Positions 1-10,283 are shown, numbered from the stretch's first letter. The stretch: 64,000 nt of DNA from Paracoccus cavernae (GCA_030410095.1 JAUFRC010000001.1:1500501-1564500); one strand, 5' to 3'. Notes: generated by a model not told the origin, from the letters alone. Translations and numbers: made by a program.

Positions 1-467
1 CCGAGTTCCTGCCCCTTGATCCCCGGCCAGGACGGACGGCCGCCGACCGCGATCAGGATATAGCGTGCGGTGAAACGCGAACCATCGGCCAGCTCGACCG
101 TATGGGGATCGACGATGCGGGCGCGCTGTTTGTAGGTATCGACGCCCGCATTGACCATGCCGTTGGTATAAGCGGCCTCGAGGCGGTTGAGCTCGCGCGC
201 CAGCTTGTCGCGGAAAAAGGGCCAGTTGAAAGCACCGACCTCGGCCTCGCGCCAGCCGTAGCCGCGCGCGACATGTGCCTCGCCGGGCATTTGCGAGCCG
301 TAGATCATCAGCTTCTTGGGAACGCAGCCCCTGATGACGCAGGTGCCGCCCATGCGGCTTTCCTCGGCGACCGCGACCCGCGCGCCATATTCGCCCGCCG
401 AAATCCGCGAGGCCCGCGCGCCGCCCGAACCTCCGCCGATGACGAAGAGGTCATAGTCAAACTTCAT
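1..467 (-). CDS. gor: Glutathione reductase, N-terminal part (gene runs off the left edge)
   Basis: This encodes an FAD-dependent disulfide oxidoreductase that reduces oxidised glutathione with NADPH in the cytoplasm. The first ~155 codons are present. They show the FAD dinucleotide fold near the start (GGGSGGARASR) and the redox-active pair in GGTCVIRGCVPKK at about residues 39-51. The RGCVPKK form is typical of glutathione reductase rather than dihydrolipoamide dehydrogenase. The ATG at 467 overlaps the rpiA stop as ATGA, so translation is probably coupled to rpiA. The part that is present shows no frame break. Confidence 0.93.
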   Translation of the reverse strand, partial: MKFDYDLFVIGGGSGGARASRISAGEYGARVAVAEESRMGGTCVIRGCVPKKLMIYGSQMPGEAHVARGYGWREAEVGAFNWPFFRDKLARELNRLEAAYTNGMVNAGVDTYKQRARIVDPHTVELADGSRFTARYILIAVGGRPSWPGIKGQEL

Positions 468-1188
468 GCCGCATCCCCAGTTGTCAAAACGTCAACCGAA
501 CCATCGCTCCGCCCGATAATCGCTTTGGTGCAGATATTCAGGAATAGCCCATGTTCAACCACGCCGGCGATGGAAGAAAGCATATTGGCTAACGCTGGCG
601 CATCCGTGATCACCTCGAGCGCGAGATCGAGGATCAGGTTGCCCTCGTCGGTGATGACGGGCTGGCCGTCACGCTCGCGGCGCACCACGGGACGCCCGCC
701 AAGGCCCAGACCTTCAAGGCCGCGCTCGATCAGGATGCGGGTCGCCTCCCAGCCGAAGGGGATGACCTCGACCGGCAGTTTGAAGCGGCCGAGCTGGGCC
801 ACCACTTTGGATCTGTCGGCGATGACCACCATGCGGTCCGAGGCGGTCGCGACGATTTTCTCGCGCAGATGGGCCGCGCCGCCGCCTTTGATCAGGTTGA
901 GCGCCGGATCGACCTCGTCCGCGCCGTCGATGGTCAGATCGAGCCAGCCCAGCTCGTCAAGGCTTTCGATCGACAGCCCGAGCGAGACCGCAAGCTCCGC
1001 GGTCGCCTTGGAGGTCGAGGCGCAGCGCAGCGCGAAACCCTCGCTTTTGACCCGTTCGGCCAGCCGGTGGACGAAAACCACAGCGGTCGAGCCGGTGCCG
1101 AGGCCCAGCTTCATGCCCGGCGTCACCAAGGCCACGGCAGCAAGGGCGGCGGCATCTTTGCGGGATCGAAAACGGGAGTTTGGGTCAT
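464..1188 (-). CDS. rpiA: Ribose-5-phosphate isomerase A
   Basis: RpiA interconverts ribose-5-phosphate and ribulose-5-phosphate in the pentose phosphate pathway. The family motifs are visible: GLGTGSTA near the N-terminus, the DGADEVDP loop and IKGGGAAHLREK. The open frame starts only at a GTG at 1135. However, an ATG at 1188 with an AGAGG ribosome site gives MTQTPVFDPAK and then joins the RpiA N-terminal helix if one base is added to the A/T run at about 1157. I therefore place the start at 1188 with one apparent frameshift. The gene overlaps downstream gor by four bases, so the two probably form an operon. Confidence 0.9.
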
Positions 1189-1378
1189 GGTGGCCTCTGG
1201 ATTTCTGGTTGGGGCCTTATAATCCCCGCAGGCCGAACATGCCACCGTTTAGCGCCCGACCCGCGCCGACAGTCGCAGCCCCGCGCGCCGCGCGCCGGCC
1301 CGGGCCCGCGCGCGGGGTTACATTCGGCCGCATGCAGTTCCGATTGCCTTGACCCCGAGCCTCGCCTAATCATGCGCC

Positions 1379-2528
1379 ATGCAGATACCATCCACATTCG
1401 CCGTCATTATCACCGCAGCCGGACGCGGTACCCGCGCCGGAGGAGGCCTGCCGAAACAATGGCGCGACCTCGGTGGCGAGAGCGTTCTTTCCCGAACGAT
1501 CAAGGCGTTCCGCGGCTTTCCCAGAATCGTCGTCACCCTCCACCCCGATGATATGGAGCGCGGTCTGGCCGAATTCGGCGGGCTTGTGACGCTGGGCGCG
1601 GGTGGAGAAACGCGCTCGCAAAGCGTGCTGGCTGGGCTCGAAAGCCTTGAGGGCAGCGGCATCACCCATGTGCTGATCCATGACGGCGCGCGGCCCTCGT
1701 GCCTGCGGAGGTGATCATGGGCGTCGTATCCGCCCTGCAGGCCGGAGCCCCGCCGCAGCCCCCGCCCTTGCCGTGACCGATGCGCTTTGGCGCGCCGAAG
1801 GCGGGCTCGTGACCGGCACCGCCGATCGCGAGGGACTTTTCCGCGCCCAGACGCCGCAAGGCTTCGCGCTCGAGCGCATCATCGCCGCCCACCGCGCCGC
1901 CCCCGAAGGCGCAGCCGACGACGTGGAGCTCGCGCGGCGCGCGGGCCTGCCCGTCACCGTGACCGAGGGCAGCGAAACCAATCTCAAACTGACCTGGCCG
2001 CAGGATTTCGACCGCGCGCGCCGCATGATGGAGCAAGACATGTCCCTCACCGATATCCGCCTTGGCAACGGCTTCGACGTCCATGCCTTCGGGCCGGGCG
2101 ACCATGTCTGGCTCTGCGGCATCAAGGTGCCGCATGATCATGCGCTCATGGGCCATTCGGATGCAGATGTCGGGCTGCATGCGCTGACGGATGCGATCTA
2201 CGGTGCCCTCGCCGAGGGCGATATCGGCCGCCACTTCCCGCCGTCGGACCCGCAATGGAAGGGTGCGGCCAGCGATATTTTCCTGCGCCATGCCGTCGCG
2301 CTGGCGGCGGAAAAGGGCTTCCGTATCGGCAACGCCGATGTCACGCTGATCTGCGAATTTCCGAAAATCGGCCCCCACGCCGGCGCGATGCAGGCCCGTC
2401 TGGCCGAGATCACCGGCCTCGACCCCGACCGCATCAGCGTCAAGGCCACAACCTCGGAACGGCTGGGCTTCACCGGCCGCGGCGAGGGCATCGCCTGTAT
2501 CGCTACCGCAACCCTTGTGAAAGGCTGA
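1379..2528 (+). CDS. ispDF: Bifunctional IspD/IspF: MEP cytidylyltransferase and MEcPP synthase
   Basis: This fused enzyme carries out two steps of the methylerythritol-phosphate isoprenoid pathway. The N-terminal IspD half begins [22 protein letters not shown], the nucleotide-binding signature. The IspF half starts at about 2041 ([16 protein letters not shown]) and contains the metal-binding DVHAF and the [15 protein letters not shown] motif. The full length of about 383 residues fits alphaproteobacterial fusions. The frame breaks twice inside the IspD domain, at about 1698 (the DGARPFVPAE region) and about 1750 (a C run). Both repair with single bases. The IspF half is uninterrupted. The stop lies 3 bases before pgpA, consistent with an operon. 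Confidence 0.93.
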
Positions 2529-2531
2529 CCT

Positions 2532-3022
2532 ATGGAACGCATGATCGCGACACTGTTCGGCGCGGGCAATCTCAAACCGGCATCGGGGACATGGGCCTCG
2601 GCCATCGCGATCCTTCTGGGCCTCGGGCTGCACCGGCTGGGAAGCTTCCCGCTGCTGGCGGCGGCAACCGTCGCGGTTACGCTGGCCGGCTTCTGGGCGG
2701 TCCGGCGGATGACGGCGGATATGGCCAACAAGGACCCTTCGGAAATCGTCGTCGACGAAGTCGCGGGGCAATGGCTGGCGCTGTGCTTCCCTCTGCGGGC
2801 TTTTGGATGATGGGCCTGCCTGCGGATATGTTCCCCTATCCCGGCTGGCTGGGTGCCTTCATCTTCTTCCGCCTTTTCGACATCTGGAAGCCTTGGCTGG
2901 TCGGTCGTGCGGATCGTCGCGGTGACGCCGACGGCGTAATGATCGACGATCTTTGGGCCGGACTTTTCGCCGGTATCGCCACGATGGCGGCCGCGGGCGT
3001 CGCCCACGGGTTCTTCATGTAA
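2532..3022 (+). CDS. pgpA: Phosphatidylglycerophosphatase A
   Basis: PgpA is an inner-membrane enzyme that dephosphorylates phosphatidylglycerophosphate to phosphatidylglycerol. The reading shows [15 protein letters not shown] at the N-terminus, the acidic [10 protein letters not shown] motif and the [10 protein letters not shown] segment, all hallmarks of the family, with hydrophobic helices between. The frame is lost at about 2792, where adding one C restores [12 protein letters not shown]. The downstream half then continues to the TAA at 3020-3022. It sits 3 bases after ispDF, and its stop overlaps the pncC start as TAATG. Confidence 0.9.
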
Positions 3023-3522
3023 TGGCCGCGCCGCTTTCCGCCCGCGACGAGGCCGCAGCCCGCGTGCTCGCCCTTGCCCGCGTGCGGGGCGTGATGATCG
3101 CCACCGCCGAAAGCTGCACCGGCGGGCTGATTGCCGGTGCCCTGACCGAGATCGCGGGCTCGTCGGATGCTTTCGATCGCGGCTTCGTCACCTATTCCAA
3201 TGCCGCCAAGACCGAGATGATCGGCGTCTCGCCCCAGACCCTCGCCGAATTCGGCGCGGTCAGCGAGGAAACAGCACGCGAGATGGCCGCAGGCGCGCTC
3301 GCGCGCTCGCAGGCGGGGATTGCGGTCTCGGTGACGGGGATTGCGGGTCCGGGCGGCGGATCGGCGGAAAAGCCGGTCGGGCGGGTCTGTTTCGGCATTG
3401 CCGATGCGCAGGGCAGCCGCAGCGAGCTGCACGATTTCGGCGATCTCGGCCGCGCAGGGATCCGCGCGGCAACCGTCGATCATGCCTTGGCGATGCTTGC
3501 CTCAGCCCTCGCGCAGGACTGA
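3022..3522 (+). CDS. pncC: CinA C-terminal-family nicotinamide-nucleotide amidohydrolase
   Basis: This is a stand-alone CinA C-terminal domain of 166 residues, the size of PncC, which deamidates nicotinamide mononucleotide in the pyridine nucleotide cycle. The catalytic region [12 protein letters not shown] lies at about residues 27-38, and the [17 protein letters not shown] motif follows further on. The N-terminal molybdopterin-binding domain of full CinA is absent, as expected for PncC. The start overlaps the pgpA stop (TAATG). The last 21 bases overlap the end of the convergent ltaE gene. The reading frame is intact. Confidence 0.88.
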   Translation: MAAPLSARDEAAARVLALARVRGVMIATAESCTGGLIAGALTEIAGSSDAFDRGFVTYSNAAKTEMIGVSPQTLAEFGAVSEETAREMAAGALARSQAGIAVSVTGIAGPGGGSAEKPVGRVCFGIADAQGSRSELHDFGDLGRAGIRAATVDHALAMLASALAQD

Positions 3523-4544
3523 GAGAAAACGCTCGACATCCTCGGGCCGCGTGTCCCAGCCGCAGATGAGGCGCAGCGAGACCGAGGCATCGCCCTCGGC
3601 CGGTTCGGGCCAGTAGTGAAAGCTCGCCCCCGCCGCGACGAGCCGCGTCACCGCCGCTTGCGGCAGCGTCACGAAGACACCGTTGGTCTCGACCCGCTGG
3701 TCGATCGCGACACCCGCGATCCCCGCCAGCCCTTCGGCCAATGCGCGCGCCATCGCATTGGCATGACCCGCCAGCTCGAGCCAGAGCCCGTCGTCCAGCC
3801 ATGCGAGAATCTGCGCCGAGAGATAGCGGTGCTTGGAAAAAGATGCCCGCCGCGCTTGCGGCGATATTCGAATTCCATCGACTTCGCGGGATCGAAGATC
3901 ACCACGGCTTCGGCGCCCATACAGCCGTTCTTCGTCGCCCCGAGCGACAGGATATCGACGCCCGCGCGCCATGTCGCATCGGCGGCCGAGGTGTTTTGCG
4001 CCGCCAGCGCATTGGCGAAACGCGCGCCGTCCATATGGACCGCGAGCCCCGCATCATGCGCCATGGCCGACAAATCCCGCACCTCGCCGACACTATAGAT
4101 CGTGCCCGCTTCGGTGCCGTTGGTCAGAGAAAGCCCGCTGTTCTGGCCCGCATGGACCGAGGCATCGCCATAGGTTTGCAGTGCATGGGCAAAGCTGGCG
4201 GTATCCATCTTTCCGCCCTCGCCCCCGACCAGAAGCAGCTTGCCGCCGCCCATGAAGAATTCCGGCGCGCCGGTCTCGCTGGTCTGGATATGGGCGTTCT
4301 CGTGGCAGAAAACCCGCCCCCAACCCGGAGTCAGCAACGACAAGGCCAGTGCGTTAGAGGCGGTGCCGGTCGAGACGAAATGCACAGCCGCCTCGGGGGC
4401 CTCGAAGATCTCGCGGATGCGGTCCTGCGCGGCACGGGTGATCGGATCGGTGCCGTAAGAGGGCAAATGGCCTTCATTGGCGGCCGCCAGAGCCGCCATG
4501 ATTTTGGGGTGGACGCGGCCGGTATTGTCGGAAGCGAAATTCAC
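3502..4544 (-). CDS. ltaE: Low-specificity L-threonine aldolase
   Basis: This is a PLP-dependent fold-type I enzyme that cleaves threonine or allo-threonine to glycine and acetaldehyde. The start [16 protein letters not shown] matches the family. The PLP lysine lies in [15 protein letters not shown] at about residues 202-216. The frame breaks in the A run at about 3837-3841. Adding one base restores [13 protein letters not shown] and the C-terminal part ending LSVLREG. The start overlaps the end of the upstream YcgN-like gene by four bases, indicating coupling. The 3' end overlaps the convergent pncC. Confidence 0.92.
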
Positions 4545-4981
4545 GCGAGATCCTCGATAATATAGTCTTCCCAGTCATCTTCGGTCACGCTGACCTCGCT
4601 GACGGTCCAGCCCCTCACCGAGGCCCCCGCGCGGTGGATGCTCTCGCGGTCGCCCGAGATGAGGTAGTGCCAATCGTAAAGCGGCTTGCCCTCCGAGCGC
4701 AGGCGGTAGGCGCAGGTTGCAGGCAGCCACCAGTCGATTTCTTCGAGCTTTTTCGGCGTCAGCACCACGCAATCGGGGACGTAGCGATGCCGGTCGGGAT
4801 AGCTCGAACATTGGCAGCTCTGTCCGTCGAGCAGCTTGCAGGCCACGCGGGTAAAGGCCAGCTCGCCGGTATCCTCGAATTCGATCTTGTTGAGGCAGCA
4901 TTTGCCGCAGCCGTCGCACAGCGCTTCCCATTCCTGAGGGTCGAGCGCCTTGAGCGGCAGTGTCCAGAATTCCTTGCGCAT
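4541..4981 (-). CDS. YcgN/UPF0260-family cysteine-cluster protein
   Basis: This is an intact 146-residue protein of the YcgN/UPF0260 family, whose biochemical role is not established. It contains the family's cysteine cluster CDGCGKCCLNK at about residues 22-32, further cysteines in CKLLDGQSCQCSSYPDRH, and the LPATCAYR motif, suggesting metal or iron-sulfur binding. The start overlaps the ribF stop as TAATG and its end overlaps the ltaE start, so ribF, this gene and ltaE probably form one transcription unit. Confidence 0.88.
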   Translation of the reverse strand: MRKEFWTLPLKALDPQEWEALCDGCGKCCLNKIEFEDTGELAFTRVACKLLDGQSCQCSSYPDRHRYVPDCVVLTPKKLEEIDWWLPATCAYRLRSEGKPLYDWHYLISGDRESIHRAGASVRGWTVSEVSVTEDDWEDYIIEDLA

Positions 4982-5906
4982 TATCCGTCGGCCAATATCT
5001 TGCGCGCCTCGGCGCTGTCTTTATCCATCTGCGCGATCAGGGCCTCGAGGCTGTCGAACTTCAGTTCGGGGCGCAGATAGGCGACCAAAGCGACCGAGAG
5101 GTGCTGGCCGTAGAGATCGCCTTTGAAGTCGAAAAGATGGGTCTCGAGATTCGGCTTGTTCTCGCCGAACATCGGGCGAACGCCCAGGCTGGCCACGCCC
5201 TTGTAGCTGCCCTGATCGGGTCCGGTCAGCACGTCGACAAAGACCGCATAGACCCCGAAAGCCGGCTGGTGGAGCCGGTCGAGCGCCATATTCGCCGTGG
5301 GATAGCCCAGCTCGCGGCCGCGCGCGTCGCCGTGCAGAACCTCGCCGTCGATACGGTGCCAATGGCCGAGCATTTTGGCGGCATCCTGCGGTCGCCCTCG
5401 GTCAAAGCGGTCCTGACCGCGCTGGAGCTGTAGCGGTCGCAATCGCCGATCAGCGGCGCGACCGTCACGCCGAAGCCGAGCGCTTTGCCCAGAGCCGCGA
5501 GCGTCTCGGTACTGCCGGCGCGCTGGTGGCCGAACTGGAAATCGGCGCCGACGGTGACATGGCGCACGCCAAGGCCCTCGACCAGAACGTCGCGGGCGAA
5601 AACCTCGGGCGAGAGGCCGGCGAGAACCGGACCGAAGGGCAGTTGATAAAGGTGGTCGACCCCCAGACGCGCCAGACGGTTCGCCCGCGATTCCGCATTC
5701 ATCAGGCGAAAGGGTTTGCCGTCGGGGCAAAAGAACTCGCGCGGATGCGGTTCGAACAGGACGACGCCAAGCGGCGCATCATGGGCGGCCCGCGCCTGAT
5801 CGATCACCGAACGATGCCCGAGATGAACCCCGTCGAAGTTTCCCATGGCAACTGTCGCGCCTCGCGCGTCGGCAGTCAGGCCCTTCCAGTCAGTATGGAT
5901 GCGCAA
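4981..5906 (-). CDS. ribF: Bifunctional riboflavin kinase / FAD synthetase
   Basis: RibF converts riboflavin to FMN and FMN to FAD. The N-terminal adenylyltransferase domain has MGNFDGVHLGHRSVI, the HxGH-type nucleotide-binding motif. The C-terminal flavokinase domain has GRELGYPTANM. Total length is about 308 residues, as expected. One frame break at about 5395 separates the domains; restoring it gives TEGRPQDAAKMLGHWHRI. The RNA leader shows no FMN riboswitch that I can recognise. The maoC gene ends 30 bases upstream of the start. Confidence 0.92.
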
Positions 5907-5936
5907 TGCGGCCCCCGGTGGGCCAAGCTGGCCCGG

Positions 5937-6382
5937 TCAGTCAAACTTCCGGCTTGGCGCCAATACGACCGCCTCGCCTTTCAGCACGACGGTATCACCG
6001 ACGAGACAGCGGGTTGCAAGCGTTACCCGTCGTTTGCCGTGATCAATCGCCTCGACGCTGACCTCGGCGCGCACGAGATCGCCGGGGCGCACGGGGCCAT
6101 GAATTTCAGGGTCTGGCCCAGATAAACCGTGCCGTGACCGGGCAATTGCTCGCCGATTACCGCCGAGATAAGGCCCGCCGTCAGCATGCCGTGGGCGATA
6201 CGCCCCTCGAAAATAGTGTCGCGGGCGTAATCGTCGTCGAGGTGGACCGGATTATGGTCGGTCGAGACCTCGGCAAACATCTCGATATCGCGGTCGGTCA
6301 CCACTTTGCTCAGATGCCGGCTCATGCCGACTTCGAGATCTTCGATCACGATCGTTCCGCGCATAAAATTGTCCAGCACCAT
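5937..6382 (-). CDS. MaoC-family (R)-specific enoyl-CoA hydratase-like protein
   Basis: This is a hot-dog fold hydratase of about 148 residues. The catalytic Asp/His motif reads DHNPVHLDDDYA and is followed by GRIAHGMLTAGLIS, the signature of (R)-hydratases and MaoC dehydratases acting on enoyl-CoA thioesters. The frame breaks at about 6100 after QTLKFM. The other frame continues VRPGDLVRAEVSVEAIDHGKR and ends at the TGA at 5937-5939. A good ribosome site (AGAGGA) precedes the ATG at 6382. The substrate is not inferable. The neighbours ribF and the HAD gene are, from memory, a common arrangement in this order. Confidence 0.85.
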
Positions 6383-6486
6383 CGTTTCCTCTCGCTTCCA
6401 GCTTCATGCTGCGTAGCAGCGAAGAAGTGGTTAAGCAAGAAAATAACGAGATACCGAACAAATTGGTTAGATTATTGCTTTCTTAT
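6383..6486 (-). promoter_or_regulatory. AT-rich leader upstream of the MaoC gene
   Basis: This 104-base spacer separates the HAD gene from maoC in a leftward run of genes. It is far richer in A and T than its surroundings and contains a small GCTGC/GCAGC hairpin next to the maoC ribosome site. It probably carries a separate promoter. I could not pick convincing -35 and -10 boxes. Confidence 0.35.
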
Positions 6487-7354
6487 TCAGCGCAGGCGGC
6501 CGATCGCATAAGCTGGGCTGCGGCCTTCGGTCGAGAGCCAGCTTTCGAGCATCGCGTGATCGGGATGTTCGACATCAGCGCCGAACTGGTCGAAGGCGAG
6601 ACCGCCGGTCACGAACAATGCCCCGATCCCCTCGGCCATCGCGCCAAGAACATCGGTGTTGATCCCGTCGCCGATCGCGAGGATGCGGGCATCCGCGCCA
6701 AGGCCGAGCTTGCGCCGTGCGAGATCGTAGATCGGCGGATGGGGCTTGCCGAAATAAAGCGATTGCCCGCCCATCGCATCGTAGAATTCCGCCAGAGCAC
6801 CCGCGCAATAGATGCGCCGCTCGCCGAGATCGACGATGACATCAGGGTTGGCGCAAAGCAGTTTGAGGCCGCGCTCGCGCGCGAATTCGAACTGCTCGCG
6901 GTAATCCTCGGGGTGGTCTTCCAGCTCGTCGAAGGGGCCGGTGACGACGATGCCTTCGGCTTCTTCCAAGGCGACCTTCTCGATCGCGGGGGCATTCAGG
7001 AACTGCTCGGGGATGGCGGTAAAGAAGCCTTCGTCCTTGTCGGGCGAGATCGCATAGACCTTGCGGCCGACCGCGCCTTCGAACATTGCGGCCTGTGCCG
7101 CATCGCCCGAGGATACGATCAGGTCCCACGCGTCGCGCGGCACGCCCATGCGGCCAAGCTGCGCCTCGACGAATTGCGCCGGACGCGGCGCATTGGTCAT
7201 CAGGACGACGCGCCCCCTGCGCGCGGAAGCGCTGCAAAGCCGCGACCGCGGCCGGGTAAGGTTCCTTGCCGTTATGGAGGCAACCCCAGAGGTCGCAGAA
7301 CAGCACATCAAATTCGGAGGCGAGTTCGTCCAGCGACTCGATGATCTTGACCAT
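6487..7354 (-). CDS. HAD-superfamily class IIA hydrolase (TIGR01459 type)
   Basis: This is a phosphatase-like HAD protein of about 289 residues. Motif I reads LFCDLWGCLHNGKEPYP, with the D-x-W-G-x-L-H-N-G form typical of the TIGR01459 group. Motif III/IV appears as ILAIGDGINTDVLGAMAEG. The cap segment between them is of class IIA length. The physiological substrate is unknown. The frame breaks at about 7213 in a C run; repair joins AALQRFRAQG to RVVLMTNAPRPAQF. It lies just downstream of ppaC with a 17-base gap, so co-transcription is likely. Confidence 0.87.
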
Positions 7355-7371
7355 TGGGATTGCCTTTAATC

Positions 7372-8292
7372 TCAGACCGCGAGGGCCGGGATGATTTGTT
7401 TCTTGCGCGACATGATGCCGGGCAGAACCACGCTGTCGCCGCTGACGGTGACGTTGAAGCTTTTCTCGGCGACGGTTTTCACGAAGTCGTTCGGGACCAG
7501 CAGGGTCGCCTCTTCGTTGAGGATGTCGACGATGAACAGCAGGACCTCGTCGGCGCCGTCTTCCTTGGCGACGGCCGGCATGGCCGCGATCAGCGCTTCC
7601 TTGCGGGCAAGCAGAACGGCCGGCGCGGTGGTTTCGAGAACCGAGACGCGCAGCTGCTTGCCGCCCAGCTCGTATTCCTTGCTGTCCATGCGCAACAGCG
7701 CGGCATCGCCGAAGGCCGAGACATCGGATTTCGCGGCAAACATTTCGGCCGCATAGGCGGGGATCGAAAGGCCGAGTTCCTTTGCCAGCTTTTCGGCCAC
7801 GAAACGGTCATGCGGCGTCGTGGTCGGGCTGCGGAATTCCAGCGTGTCCGACAGGATGCAGGTCAGCATCGCCGCCTTGATTTCCTTGGGCGCGCGGGCC
7901 AGATCCTCGTCGCCGATCAGATCGTGCATGATCGTGGCGGTGCAGGCCAGCGGACGGATGGTGATGTTGATCGGCAGACGCGTCTTGATCCCGCCCGCGA
8001 GCAGGTGGTGGTCGATGATCTCGATTACTTCGGCATCATTGATCGAGGCCGGCAGCTCGCCCGGGTTGTTGGTGTCGACGATGACGCATTGATCGCCCGC
8101 CGCCACATCGGCGAAAAGCTCGGGCTTGGCGATGTTCCAGCGCTCGAGCATCCATGCCGCTTCGGTATTGGGCTCGCCCTGCAGCAGCGCCTTGGCGGGC
8201 GTCTTGCGGATCTCGCTCAGATACCACGCCCAGATGATGGGCGAACCCGTCGAGTCGGTATCAGGAGACTTATGGCCGAAAACCTTGATCAT
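7372..8292 (-). CDS. ppaC: Manganese-dependent inorganic pyrophosphatase (family II)
   Basis: This encodes a cytoplasmic DHH-family enzyme that hydrolyses pyrophosphate to phosphate. The intact 306-residue protein shows GHKSPDTDS at the N-terminus, VDTNNPGELP, and the DHH motif in IIDHHLLAGG, which bind the Mn ions. The C-terminal DHHA2 domain ends in SRKKQIIPAL. It heads a leftward gene pair with the HAD hydrolase. Confidence 0.95.
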   Translation of the reverse strand: MIKVFGHKSPDTDSTGSPIIWAWYLSEIRKTPAKALLQGEPNTEAAWMLERWNIAKPELFADVAAGDQCVIVDTNNPGELPASINDAEVIEIIDHHLLAGGIKTRLPINITIRPLACTATIMHDLIGDEDLARAPKEIKAAMLTCILSDTLEFRSPTTTPHDRFVAEKLAKELGLSIPAYAAEMFAAKSDVSAFGDAALLRMDSKEYELGGKQLRVSVLETTAPAVLLARKEALIAAMPAVAKEDGADEVLLFIVDILNEEATLLVPNDFVKTVAEKSFNVTVSGDSVVLPGIMSRKKQIIPALAV

Positions 8293-8359
8293 GGGAGGAG
8301 CACCTTCGCGCTTGGTTTTGAAAAGTCGCGCGACTTATAGGTTCTGGCGCCGCTCTTGT

Positions 8360-8998
8360 CTATCGACCCAAGGTCAATGCGAGATTGACCGCCAGCGCCA
8401 GAATGACCGCATTGTAGAAATAGGACAAAGCGCCGTGCAGCACGGTGATACGGCGCAGCGAGGTGGTTTTGACCGCCACATCAGAGGTCTGGGCCGTCAT
8501 GCCGATGGTGAAGCTGTAGTAAATGAAGTCCCACAACTCGGGATCGGGCGTCTCGGCGGGAAAGGCCAGCCCGCCTGCGTCGCGGCCGCCGTCGTCGCGC
8601 GCATACCACAATCCCGCGTAATGGAAGGCCATCACCAGATGGATCGTCATCCAGCCGAGCGGGACCGAAGCCAGCGCCAGAAGCGGGCGCAAGGCAAAGC
8701 CCTGATCGGTGGCACGCATGGTCACGACGATCGCGCCGAGGCTGACGACCACCGCCGCAAGCGAGAGCATGGCGATGAACGGCACGCCCTCGTCGCCCTC
8801 GAAGCCGCGTTTGCGGAAATGCGCGGGATCGATGCGGCTGCTTTTGGCGGCAATGATCAGAAGATAGCCCGCGAAGAACACATCCGCCCCGATCAGGATG
8901 CGGTCGACGCCGGCCAGCCGGTAGCTGCCCAAGCCCGCGACCAGCCCCATTGCGAAGGCGATCAGGAACAACCCGTGTCTGCGGGCGAAATTCAGCAC
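8360..8998 (-). CDS. DUF1345 integral membrane protein
   Basis: This is an intact 212-residue membrane protein with about five hydrophobic segments. It carries the DUF1345 signature near the C-terminus: LWDFIYYSFTIGMTAQTSDVAV, followed by LHGALSYFYNAVILALAVNL. The YYSFTIG stretch resembles the pore region of two-helix ion channels, but the family has no established function. It starts 21 bases after the end of the TraB-like gene in the same direction. Confidence 0.85.
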   Translation of the reverse strand: MLNFARRHGLFLIAFAMGLVAGLGSYRLAGVDRILIGADVFFAGYLLIIAAKSSRIDPAHFRKRGFEGDEGVPFIAMLSLAAVVVSLGAIVVTMRATDQGFALRPLLALASVPLGWMTIHLVMAFHYAGLWYARDDGGRDAGGLAFPAETPDPELWDFIYYSFTIGMTAQTSDVAVKTTSLRRITVLHGALSYFYNAVILALAVNLALTLGR

Positions 8999-9019
8999 GA
9001 ATGCCGCCCCCGCGCGAAA

Positions 9020-10058
9020 TCACGGCGCATCTCCGGTCGGCCCGAGCGCCGAGACGACGAAGCCCTCGCGTTCAAGCAGGCGCAGCACGCCGCGCTCTCC
9101 GGGCAGGTGCAGCGCGCCGAAGGCCGCGACGACATGGCCCTTGTCCTTTGCCGCCGCATCGGCCGCCCCCACCAGAGGCGCAATCCAGCTTTCGTTGCGC
9201 TGGTCCATCATCTTTTCCTGCGCAAGCCCGATCTGGTGATCGACGTCTTCGCGGCTCAGCCCCGAATTCTCGTAGGCGTCGATCCGCCCGAATTCCCAGA
9301 TGTCCCAGACCTTGCCCGAGAAAAAGGCATTGATCAGCGTGCTGGCGTAATCATCGGCGTGATCGGCGGCGGGAAGAGCGGATTGCAGCATCTCGATCTC
9401 TTCCTCGGGGGTCATGCCGGCAAAAAGCGTGAAGACCGTATCCCAGGGTTCGAGCGCTACGACCGGCACGCCTTCGGCCTCGGCGCGCTCGAGCAGGAGA
9501 TGATCCAGCCCTCGACCTTGCCGCTGGCCTTGACCTGATCGAGCATGCAGGGCGAGATACCCAGCATCATCGCGACATACCACGGCCGCATCCGGCTAGC
9601 GACAAAGGCGGGAACGCCGCGTTCGGTCATGGCGGCCGACAATCGCGCCCAATCCTCGGGCGCCATCCGCTCGGGCAGGGTCGCGCCATCGGTATCGGCA
9701 ATCAGCGCGGGATTGGTGGCGAGCTCGTTGCTCAGCCTCGCCTGCTCTTCGGGGCCAGCCTCGACCAGCAGCGCATCGGCGCTGTCGAGATCGTCCGAAA
9801 ACCGCGCGATGGTCGCCGCATGGCGGGGATCGGAGAAATGGTAAGTGCCGATCAGCAGGATGCGGGCATCGCCTTTGCGCGCCTCGAACAGGGTGCCGCG
9901 GTTAAAGGGGATGGCGGCGACGGCGCGGTCAAGCTCGGCCTTTTGCTCGGGCGCAAAGCCGCGATGAGATCGCGGCCGACGCATTCCTGCGCGTCAACGG
10001 CCATCGCGGAAAGCGGCAAAACCAGAGCAAAGAAAAACAAGATCAATCGCTTACGCAT
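9020..10058 (-). CDS. TraB/GumN-family secreted protein
   Basis: This is a TraB/GumN-family protein of about 340 residues with a cleavable signal peptide ([20 protein letters not shown]), so it is probably periplasmic or membrane-anchored. The family hallmarks are a [10 protein letters not shown] motif at about residues 65-75 and a C-terminal [15 protein letters not shown] motif. TraB/GumN proteins are thought to be metallopeptidase-related, and no substrate is evident. Two frame breaks occur, at about 9960 and 9507. The ATG at 10058 follows an AGGAAG ribosome site, which decides the start. Confidence 0.82.
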
Positions 10059-10219
10059 CGCTTCCTCGGTCACCTTTTGCGAAAACATGGCACGGGTGCG
10101 GCCAAAGTGCCAGCGAAAGCGGGCGCCTGTCGGGGCATTGCTCCCCTGCCCGCGCGCACTCGGCGACATGCTCTGCAACGCGCCGGAACCGGCTGCGGGA
10201 ATTTTTGCGGCCTTCGCCG

Positions 10220-10247
10220 TTGACAGGCCCGAGGGCGCTGCCTAAGT
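10220..10247 (+). promoter_or_regulatory. groESL promoter (-35 TTGACA, -10 CTAAGT)
   Basis: A consensus -35 hexamer TTGACA at 10220-10225 is followed after 16 bases by CTAAGT at 10242-10247. The CIRCE operator begins ten bases later, about where transcription should start. This arrangement is typical of a vegetative promoter under HrcA control. Confidence 0.7.
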
Positions 10248-10256
10248 CTTGCGGCA

Positions 10257-10283
10257 TTGGCACTCACCACTACCGAGTGCCAA
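10257..10283 (+). promoter_or_regulatory. CIRCE element (HrcA operator) of groESL
   Basis: This is a perfect inverted repeat, TTGGCACTC, 9-base spacer, GAGTGCCAA. It matches the CIRCE consensus TTAGCACTC-N9-GAGTGCTAA in all but one position of each arm. It lies 38 bases before the groES start and overlaps the presumed transcription start, so the HrcA repressor should block initiation and release on heat shock. Confidence 0.93.
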
